From contig JBKPAM010000127.1 of the NCBI GenBank assembly GCA_046726435.1, positions 1 through 5,315 on the forward strand: a DNA stretch of 5,315 nucleotides, written 5' to 3'. A program made the translations under genes and the position numbers. Shown here piece by piece: positions 1 through 4,917 of this stretch. The first letter of the stretch is position 1. Every line of letters begins with the position of its first letter. This DNA is from AC-32 sp046726435 (GTDB lineage Bacteria > Actinomycetota > Thermoleophilia > Gaiellales > Gaiellaceae). The notes beneath the pieces were generated by a model that was not told where the DNA came from, ran no database searches, and was given only the letters and a program-made list of their open reading frames with translations.

Positions 1-1
1 C

Positions 2-598
2 GGCCTCGACGCCGTCGACCTCTACCAGATCCACTGGCCGATCCCGGACGAGGAGATCGAGGAGGGCTGGTCCGCGCTGGTCGAGCTCCGGGACGAGGGC
101 CTGGCGCGCCACATCGGCGTCTCGAACTTCAGCGTCGAGCAGCTTCGCCGGGCGCAGGCGATCGCGCCGGTCGAGACGCTGCAGCCGCCGTACTCGCTGC
201 TCGACCGCGAGATCGAAAGGGAGATCCTGCCCTTCGCCGAGCGCAAGGGGATCGGCGTGATCGTCTACTCGCCGATGGCGTCCGGCCTGTTGAGCGGATC
301 GATGACGCGCGAGCGGATCGAGAGCCTGCCCGAGGACGACTGGCGCAGGCGGAGCGAGCGCTTCCGTGAGCCGCAGATCTCGCGCAACCTCGAGCTCGTG
401 GAGCGCGTGAGGCGGGTCGCCGAGCGGCTCGGCGTCTCGCCCGGCGCGGTCGCGGTCGCCTGGACGCTCCGCCATCCGGGAGTGGACGGGGCGATCGCAG
501 GCTTCCGCCGGGCGGATCAGGTCGACCCGATCGTCGCGGCGGCGAACCTCGAGCTCAGCGAGGAGGACGCCGCGACGATCGAAGGGTCATACGCCTAG
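2..598 (+). CDS. Aldo/keto reductase, C-terminal part (5' end outside window)
   Basis: This is an NAD(P)H-dependent oxidoreductase of the aldo/keto reductase superfamily, a cytoplasmic TIM-barrel enzyme that reduces aldehydes or ketones; the substrate cannot be told. The frame is open from the first bases and gives 198 residues, so roughly the first 120 of a usual 310-330 are missing, including the catalytic Asp, Tyr and Lys. Visible family marks are QIHWP (residues 9-13, with the catalytic-tetrad His at 11), GVSNF (39-43), QPPYSLLDR (61-69), VYSPMASGLLSG (88-99) and the cofactor-binding GAIAGFRRADQVD (163-175), where the arginine pair is typical of enzymes that bind the NADP 2'-phosphate. 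The order and spacing are those of AKRs of the general stress/yajO/tas-like type. The protein ends at a TAG that overlaps the stop of the convergent FN3 gene. The family is certain; the subfamily and natural substrate are not. Confidence 0.96.
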   Translation, partial: GLDAVDLYQIHWPIPDEEIEEGWSALVELRDEGLARHIGVSNFSVEQLRRAQAIAPVETLQPPYSLLDREIEREILPFAERKGIGVIVYSPMASGLLSGSMTRERIESLPEDDWRRRSERFREPQISRNLELVERVRRVAERLGVSPGAVAVAWTLRHPGVDGAIAGFRRADQVDPIVAAANLELSEEDAATIEGSYA

Positions 599-1530
599 CA
601 GGGCCACATCCCCGGAATCGGGAGCTCGTTGCTCGGCTCGGAGACGTTGCCGGACGAGTCGACCGCTCTGACGACGAACGTGTTCGTGCCCTGCACGAGC
701 GCGTAGGCGATGGTCGATGTCGTGCCGAACGTGCTGCTGCTCTCCGGAGCGAGCTGGCCGTTCACGTACGCGTCGTAGCGGATCGCCGACGGCGGGTCGA
801 CATTGTCGCTCGACGCATTCCAGCTGAGCCAGGCCTCGCCGCAGCCTGCGTCGAAGCCGGTCAGGTTCCCCGGCGCTGACGGCGGGATGAAGTCGGTCAC
901 CGGCGGAGTCGTCACCGAAAGGACGTTGCTCTCGGCGGTGTTCCCCGAGGCGTCGCTCGCGGTGACCTTGAAGGTGTGGGTCGTATCCGGCGTGAGGCCT
1001 TCCACCGTGTACGACCCGCCGCCCACCGGCCGCGACACGCCGTCGACGAACAGCGTGTGGGAGACCTGGCCTCCGCGGTCGTCGGTCGACGCCGTCCAGG
1101 ACAGCGACGCACGTATGGGCAGGACGGTCGTGGCGGTCAGCGTCGGCGCCGGGCTCGGCGGGGTCGTGTCGGGCGGAGTGGTGTAGCTCACGGAGTTGCT
1201 GTTTCCGGAGCGCTTCCCGTTCGCACCGATGGCGTAGACGGAGAACGTGAAGGTCTGGTCGGGCGCCAGCCCCGAGCGTGTGAAGGTCGTCTGCGGCGGG
1301 TCGACCCTGAAGCACCCCGCCGAGCCTTGCTGCACGCAGTACCAGAACTTCCCGCCTGAGGTCGACGGGCTCCACGCGAGCGAGACGCTGCTCGGCGTCG
1401 AGTCCGTGATGTGAAGGTTGGTGGGCGTGGTCGGCGGCGGCGTTCGATCGCCCGCTGCCGCTGGTGCGGCGGCGAACACGACTGCCAGCGCGAACGAGCC
1501 CACAGTCCACGCAATTCTTCTTGCGGACAT
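595..1530 (-). CDS. Secreted protein with three fibronectin type III domains
   Basis: The 311-residue product starts with a Sec-type signal peptide: MSARR, a hydrophobic stretch at about 6-21, and a likely cleavage after AAPAAA near residue 26. Three FN3 domains follow at about 35-118, 126-208 and 216-303. Each shows the core pattern (SVSLAWSPS/ASLSWTAS/AWLSWNAS on strand B, then LxPxxTxTFxVxA and an SxVxxTTPP edge), joined by Pro/Thr-rich linkers (TTPPDTTPPSP). The first domain carries a Cys pair (C65, C73), and C230 and C311 may form another disulfide. There is no enzyme domain, membrane anchor or sortase motif, so it is probably an exported adhesive or spacer-like protein of unknown partner. 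The ATG at 1530 is chosen because of the strong Shine-Dalgarno and because it directly precedes the signal peptide. It lies 40 bp downstream of the MFS gene on the same strand and may be its operon partner. The fold is clear; the function is unknown. Confidence 0.93.
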   Translation of the reverse strand: MSARRIAWTVGSFALAVVFAAAPAAAGDRTPPPTTPTNLHITDSTPSSVSLAWSPSTSGGKFWYCVQQGSAGCFRVDPPQTTFTRSGLAPDQTFTFSVYAIGANGKRSGNSNSVSYTTPPDTTPPSPAPTLTATTVLPIRASLSWTASTDDRGGQVSHTLFVDGVSRPVGGGSYTVEGLTPDTTHTFKVTASDASGNTAESNVLSVTTPPVTDFIPPSAPGNLTGFDAGCGEAWLSWNASSDNVDPPSAIRYDAYVNGQLAPESSSTFGTTSTIAYALVQGTNTFVVRAVDSSGNVSEPSNELPIPGMWPC

Positions 1531-1537
1531 GAGGCTG

Positions 1538-1546
1538 CCTCCCCCT
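1538..1546 (-). promoter_or_regulatory. Ribosome binding site of the FN3 gene
   Basis: On the minus strand this reads AGGGGGAGG, ending 7 nt before the ATG at 1530. It is one of the two clear Shine-Dalgarno sequences in the window. It fixes the start of the FN3 gene at the codon directly ahead of the signal peptide. It also indicates that the gene is translated independently rather than by coupling to the upstream MFS stop at 1571. Confidence 0.8.
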
Positions 1547-1570
1547 GGGTGACGGCACGTACGTCCTGGC

Positions 1571-2986
1571 CTACGGCGACCGGCCGAACGCGGATTGCGC
1601 CGCGACCGCGACCGCCCTGAATGCGAATGCCGCGGTCACGACGAGCACGCAGGAAAGCGCCCACGTCGTGACCGCCAGCGCATGTGAAGAGCCTCTCGCG
1701 GACGCGCTGAGGTAGACGCCGACGAAGGCTGCGACCCCCAGCACCTGGCCGACGAGGCTCGCGGTCAGGATCAGCCCGCTCAGCTGCGCCGCCTGCGCCG
1801 GCCGCACGACAGCCGCAAGCCGGTTCGTCAGCGGCGAGAACCCCCAGGCGTGCCCGACCCCCGCGGCGAACAGCAGCGGGGTCGTGAGCGCCGGAGCCCA
1901 GTCGCGGCCACCGGCGACCAGGCCGATCCCGAGGAGTGCGGTGCCCATCACGAGGGGCCCGAGGACCGGCAGGCGGGTGCGTGTCTCCGGTCCCGCCCGG
2001 GTCCACGTGAGGCTCGCCGTCGCGAAGCCGGCTGCGTAGATCGCGAAGGTCGCGCCCGCGTGCAGCGGCGAGAAGCCGAGGCCGCCCTGCAGATGCAACG
2101 TCAGGCTCACGAGGAAGCCCGCGTAGCAGCTCATCACGAGCAGCACGGCCGTCGCCCCGGCGGCGACCCGAGGTGTCCGCAGCAATGCCAGGTCGACCAG
2201 CGGGTCGTCGCGGCGCCGGCGCTCGTGCCGGACGAAGGCGGAGGCGGCGAGCGCGCACGCTGCGAGGCACAGCCACGCCCACAGCGGCCAGCCGTAGGCG
2301 CGACCGAAGCTCAGCGGCACCACGAGAGCCAGCATCGCCGCGGCGAGCAGGCCCGCTCCCGGAAGGTCGAGCCGCTGCTCCCCCACCGGCGGCATCGGCG
2401 GCAGCACTCTCCGGGACGCGGCCAGGAGCGGCACGCCGACCGGCACGTTGAGCAGGAGCGCCGGGCGCCACGCCGCGGCGAGCAGGTGCGCGGTGACGAG
2501 CAGCCCGCCCAGGATCTGTCCCGCCGCGACGCCGACGGCCAGGATCATCGAGTAGGCGCCGATCGCGCGGGCGCGGCGCTCCCCGCCGAACTGGACCTGG
2601 ATGATCGAGAGCACCTGCGGTGTCATCAGCGCCGCCGCCGTCCCCTGGAGGCCGCGCGCCGCGATCAGGAAGGCAGGATCCGGCGCAAGGCCGCCCGCCA
2701 GCGAGCTCGCCGTGAACCCGCCGAGCCCGAGGATGAACGCGCGCCGCCGCCCGAGGACGTCGCCGAGCCGGGCGCCGGTGACGACGAGCGCGCCGAAGGC
2801 GAGCGTGTACGACGCGACGACGAGCTGGAGCTCGGCCCCCGAGGCGTCGAGGCTCGAGCGGATGCTCGGCGCCGCCACGACCAGGATCGAGGCGTCCATC
2901 GACGCCATCGCCTGTCCGACCAGCAACACCGTGAGCACGGCCATCCCGCCACCGTGCCGCCCGCCCGGGCGCCCGTTCTTGGACAT
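1571..2986 (-). CDS. MFS transporter, DHA2-type (14-TM) drug:H+ antiporter
   Basis: This inner-membrane exporter of 471 residues belongs to the drug:H+ antiporter 2 branch of the major facilitator superfamily, whose members expel lipophilic toxins, dyes or antibiotics using the proton gradient. Visible motifs are MDASILVVAAPSI near residues 30-42 (motif D1, with an Asp in TM1), GARLGDVLGRRR at 71-82 (motif A), ARGLQGTAAAL at 110-120 (motif B, Arg111), GVAAGQILGG at 152-161 (motif C, with Gln in place of the usual Pro) and WRPALLLNVPVG at 173-184, a hallmark of DHA2 members. About 13-14 hydrophobic segments follow one another to residue 462, and the length suits the family. The ATG at 2986 has a weak ribosome site; Met15 (2944), preceded by GGTGGCGGG, is an alternative that would remove only a short basic leader. 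It is divergent from an AraC-type regulator 25 bp away, which suggests regulated efflux. The substrate is unknown. Confidence 0.94.
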   Translation of the reverse strand: MSKNGRPGGRHGGGMAVLTVLLVGQAMASMDASILVVAAPSIRSSLDASGAELQLVVASYTLAFGALVVTGARLGDVLGRRRAFILGLGGFTASSLAGGLAPDPAFLIAARGLQGTAAALMTPQVLSIIQVQFGGERRARAIGAYSMILAVGVAAGQILGGLLVTAHLLAAAWRPALLLNVPVGVPLLAASRRVLPPMPPVGEQRLDLPGAGLLAAAMLALVVPLSFGRAYGWPLWAWLCLAACALAASAFVRHERRRRDDPLVDLALLRTPRVAAGATAVLLVMSCYAGFLVSLTLHLQGGLGFSPLHAGATFAIYAAGFATASLTWTRAGPETRTRLPVLGPLVMGTALLGIGLVAGGRDWAPALTTPLLFAAGVGHAWGFSPLTNRLAAVVRPAQAAQLSGLILTASLVGQVLGVAAFVGVYLSASARGSSHALAVTTWALSCVLVVTAAFAFRAVAVAAQSAFGRSP

Positions 2987-3006
2987 TGGTGCTCATTGCG
3001 AGAATG
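2984..3006. promoter_or_regulatory. Candidate shared operator/promoter between MFS and araC-type genes
   Basis: The 25 bp between the two divergent start codons, with their edges, hold CATTG at 2984-2988 and again at 2994-2998. They are exactly 10 bp apart, so they lie on the same face of the helix. The second copy is also the left arm of a small inverted repeat, CATT-gcgag-AATG (2994-3006). On the plus strand GAGAAT (3000-3005) resembles the actinobacterial -10 box TANNNT and ends 6 nt before the ATG at 3012. TTGGAC (2979-2984) is a possible -35 box, 15 bp upstream. If this is right, the regulator would be transcribed as a leaderless or nearly leaderless mRNA. Repeats this short can arise by chance, so this is a suggestion based on position more than on sequence. 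Confidence 0.35.
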
Positions 3007-3011
3007 GAGCC

Positions 3012-3842
3012 ATGCTGTCGAGACGGACGCTCTTGGAACGTGCCGGCATCCGGCTCGCGGACGTCGCCTGCCGGTCCGGCCGCGGGCATGGGCAGGGCGA
3101 GCAGACGAGCGGACACGCGCTGGTCTTCGTGCGGCGCGGCTGCTTCGTGCGCGAGGCCGACGGCGTCGAGTCGACGCTCGACACGACGCTCGCCTACTGG
3201 GTCAATCCCGGGCAGGAGGAGCGCTACGACCATCCGCACGCCGGCGGAGACGACTGCACGGCCCTCTACCTGAGCCCGGAACTCGCCGCATCACTCGCGG
3301 GCGGCGAGCCGACGCTGCCTCGGCGGCCGCTGGCGGCCTCGCCGGAGATCGACCTCGAGCACCGCTTGCTGCTCGCGGCCGCGCGCCGCGGGGACGATCC
3401 CGACGAGCTCGTCGAGCGTGCGATAACGCTTGTCGCCGGCGCGGTCGAGCAGGACGATCCGGGCCCCGTCGCGGCGGGGCGTCCGGCGACCGAGCAGGCG
3501 CGGCGCGCCCTCGTCGAGGGAGCGCGCGAGGCGCTCGTGGCGGACCCGCGACGCTCACTCCCCCAGCTCGCGCGAGAGCTGGCGGTCTCGCCGCACCACC
3601 TGAGCCGCGTCTTCAGCGCCGCGACCGGCACGACCGTCTCCCGCCACCGCCTGCGCCTCCGCGTGCGCGCGGCGCTCGAGCGCCTGGCCGCCGGAGAGCG
3701 CGACCTCGCCCGGCTCTCGGCGGAGCTCGGTTTCGCCGACCAGAGTCACCTCAGCCGAGCGGTGAGAAGCGAGACGCTCCGGACGCCGTCCGCCCTGCGC
3801 CGGCTCCTGAGCGACGAACGCGCGCGCTACGCGAGCGCCTGA
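3012..3842 (+). CDS. AraC/XylS-family transcriptional regulator
   Basis: This is a 276-residue DNA-binding regulator. The N-terminal half (about 15-95) is cupin-like, with VFVRRGCFVREADGVE and then LAYWVNPGQEERYDHPHAGGD, the ligand-sensing fold of many AraC proteins. The C-terminal AraC domain (about 165-268) contains two helix-turn-helix units: SLPQLARELAVSPHHLSRVF (182-201) and DLARLSAELGFADQSHLSRA (231-250). The second is followed by a TPSALRRLL segment corresponding to the family signature; the usual F/Y at the start of that signature is not obvious. The ATG at 3012 is preferred because it fits the family's N-terminus. A longer open frame extends upstream to 2601, but it runs antisense through the MFS gene and is composition-driven. 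The Shine-Dalgarno is poor (GGAG only 2 nt away), consistent with a leaderless start. Its position makes the adjacent MFS exporter the likeliest target. Confidence 0.93.
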   Translation: MLSRRTLLERAGIRLADVACRSGRGHGQGEQTSGHALVFVRRGCFVREADGVESTLDTTLAYWVNPGQEERYDHPHAGGDDCTALYLSPELAASLAGGEPTLPRRPLAASPEIDLEHRLLLAAARRGDDPDELVERAITLVAGAVEQDDPGPVAAGRPATEQARRALVEGAREALVADPRRSLPQLARELAVSPHHLSRVFSAATGTTVSRHRLRLRVRAALERLAAGERDLARLSAELGFADQSHLSRAVRSETLRTPSALRRLLSDERARYASA

Positions 3843-4279
3843 GCGAGCTCGAGCAGGATCGCGGCCTGCTCCTCCGTGAGCGCCTTCCCGGTCTGGGCGT
3901 GAACCTGGTTCGCGAACGCGCGCAGGTGGTTCGCCCGCTCGGCTGCGGTCTTCGCCTTCGCCCCCGCCGTGAGCTTGTCGTTGAGGCCCTCCGTCACGTC
4001 CGGATTGGTGCTGAACCGCGCCACGAGCACCTTCAGCGAGGCGAAGGTCACGGCGACGGTGAAGGTGGTCGAGCCCGAGCCGACGTTGCCGGCAACGTCC
4101 TCGGCAGACGCGCTCAAGGTGTGGCTCCCGAGCGAGAACGTGTACGCGGGTGCGGAGACATCGGCGCAGGTATCGGACGCGAGACCCGAGCCGGGACTCG
4201 GGTCCGACGCGCCGCACTGGATCGAGACTGTCTGGTCGAACGGTGTAGCCGCCCGCATTCCCCGTGTAGCTCCCCGCAC
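3827..4279 (-). CDS. Ig-like domain plus helical C-terminal module, probable 3' remnant of a secreted protein
   Basis: The open frame encodes 150 residues. Residues 12-76 look like a bacterial Ig-like/HYR-type domain: FDQTVSIQCGASD, a Cys pair (C22, C38), then SLGSHTLSASAEDVAGNVGS and TTFTVAVTF. Residues 79-149 form a charged helical module (SLKVLVARF...AFANQVHAQTGKALTEEQAAILLELAQALA) resembling the small FIMAH-like tails of extracellular actinobacterial proteins. Such domains normally sit at the end of large exported proteins, yet there is no signal peptide here. The candidate starts, GTG 4279 and ATG 4258, lie only just upstream of the domain. The frame is closed upstream by TAG at 4328-4330. 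The neighbouring frame reads GSYTGNAGGYTV just before the domain, suggesting a one-base frameshift near 4240-4250. The best reading is a truncated, decaying gene; a small intact gene starting at GTG 4279 (GAGGGG 7 nt upstream) is the alternative. It overlaps the AraC gene tail to tail by 16 bp. Confidence 0.6.
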   Translation of the reverse strand: MRGATRGMRAATPFDQTVSIQCGASDPSPGSGLASDTCADVSAPAYTFSLGSHTLSASAEDVAGNVGSGSTTFTVAVTFASLKVLVARFSTNPDVTEGLNDKLTAGAKAKTAAERANHLRAFANQVHAQTGKALTEEQAAILLELAQALA

Positions 4280-4335
4280 TATCCCACCCCTCGTGCCACG
4301 GGCAACACCGCTGAGGACTCGTGTGCGCTACCGAG

Positions 4336-4845
4336 TTACGTGATCCGCGTGTGGTGCGTGACCCAGTTGGTGTCCCAGGTCTCTCCGCCGTCGAACGAGA
4401 ACGCCTGCTCCCAGGTGGCCGAGTACACGGTGATGTCCTTCCAGGTGAAGCGGACTCTCAGCGGCACGCCTTCGAGCACGTCGTCGCATTCGAACAGGCC
4501 GACGCCGTTCCGGAAGCGGCCACACACGGGAGCGTCGAGCTGGCCCTGCCCGACCGTCGAGGCCCACCAGATCCGCCAGAGCCCGGTGTCGGGATCGAAG
4601 AGCCGTAGCGAGAACCCTTCGAACCCGGGCCTGCCGGGAAACCGCGGCGCCTTGAAGGTGTCGATGTTCCCGAGGCCGCCGAGGATCGGGCCGGCCTCCG
4701 TGCGGGACTCGAACTCGACCCATTCGGTGTCGCCCTTGACGAGCGGCTTGACGCGCTTGCGGTTCAGCTGGTCCCAGCGTCCGAAGAAGAAGTCGAAGTC
4801 GTGACGGCCGTCGTCTGCGGCGGCCATGCGAGCTGGTTGTGCCAT
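4336..4845 (-). CDS. DUF1579-like (lipocalin-type fold) protein of unknown function
   Basis: The product has 169 residues, with no signal peptide or membrane segment. DFDFFFGRW at residues 16-24 matches the opening of DUF1579-like proteins, followed by GGLGNIDTF (56-64), SLRLFDPDTGLWRIWWAS (79-96), a GRFRNGVGLFECDD stretch (109-122), RVRFTWKDI (130-138) and ATWEQAFSFDGGETWDTNW (143-161). This alternation of short beta strands fits the small beta-barrel expected for the family; I recall it from sequence patterns, not from a search. The biochemical role is unknown; a role in binding a small hydrophobic ligand is a common suggestion for such folds. The ATG at 4845 is preferred over Met7 (4827) because only it has a good ribosome site. 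The gene is divergent from an HTH/WYL-family regulator, a common arrangement in actinobacteria for small cytosolic proteins, so it is the probable regulatory target. Confidence 0.88.
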   Translation of the reverse strand: MAQPARMAAADDGRHDFDFFFGRWDQLNRKRVKPLVKGDTEWVEFESRTEAGPILGGLGNIDTFKAPRFPGRPGFEGFSLRLFDPDTGLWRIWWASTVGQGQLDAPVCGRFRNGVGLFECDDVLEGVPLRVRFTWKDITVYSATWEQAFSFDGGETWDTNWVTHHTRIT

Positions 4846-4849
4846 GAGA

Positions 4850-4856
4850 CCTCCTC
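4850..4856 (-). promoter_or_regulatory. Ribosome binding site of the DUF1579-like gene
   Basis: The minus strand reads GAGGAGG, with 4 nt (TCTC) before the ATG at 4845. This is a near-consensus Shine-Dalgarno at a slightly short spacing. It decides in favour of the first Met over Met7, which has no purine-rich stretch ahead of it. Confidence 0.75.
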
Positions 4857-4886
4857 GAGTCGACTGGGCCGACGCTATCGCTCTTT

Positions 4887-4905
4887 GCGGCCAGTTTTTG
4901 TCCGC
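4887..4905. promoter_or_regulatory. Candidate operator palindrome in the divergent intergenic region
   Basis: The arms GCGGCCA (4887-4893) and TGTCCGC (4899-4905) form an inverted repeat that pairs at 6 of 7 positions around a 5-nt spacer (GTTTT). It is the only A/T-rich interrupted dyad in the 72-bp gap between the DUF1579-like gene and the HTH/WYL regulator. It lies about 41 bp upstream of the first start codon and just ahead of the second gene. The position and size suit the dimeric operator of an autoregulating HTH protein. It is not a terminator: neither gene ends here and the T run is in the loop. On the minus strand TAGCGT (about 4873-4878) could be a -10 box for the DUF1579-like gene. 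All of this is inference from a short repeat. Confidence 0.4.
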
Positions 4906-4917
4906 GGCTCTGCTTGA

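Noticed and set aside
1557..1564. The palindrome ACGTACGT between the MFS and FN3 genes
   Set aside because: It is eight bases long, isolated, and without a second copy or promoter context. Chance is the simplest explanation.
2601..3011. An upstream extension of the AraC-type gene (413 codons in total)
   Set aside because: The added residues are antisense to the MFS gene and unlike any AraC N-terminus. The family-like protein starts at ATG 3012.
1188..3239. A 683-codon open frame on the minus strand covering the MFS gene and the starts of its neighbours
   Set aside because: It lies one frame off the MFS gene, is dominated by Arg, Ala, Gly and Pro, and lacks hydrophobic segments or motifs. 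The real protein with clear DHA2 motifs occupies the adjacent frame.
4315..4337. A hairpin after the DUF1579-like gene (ACTCG...CGAGT on the minus strand) as an intrinsic terminator
   Set aside because: It has only five paired bases, a loop of about 10 nt and no following T run, which is too weak to call.
1850..4804. A 984-codon open frame on the plus strand, antisense to the MFS gene and overlapping the AraC-type gene and others
   Set aside because: The translation is an R/A/P/E/Q/H-rich low-complexity string without recognisable domains. It runs through several well-supported genes on both strands. Long stop-free shadow frames are expected in DNA of this GC content and codon bias.
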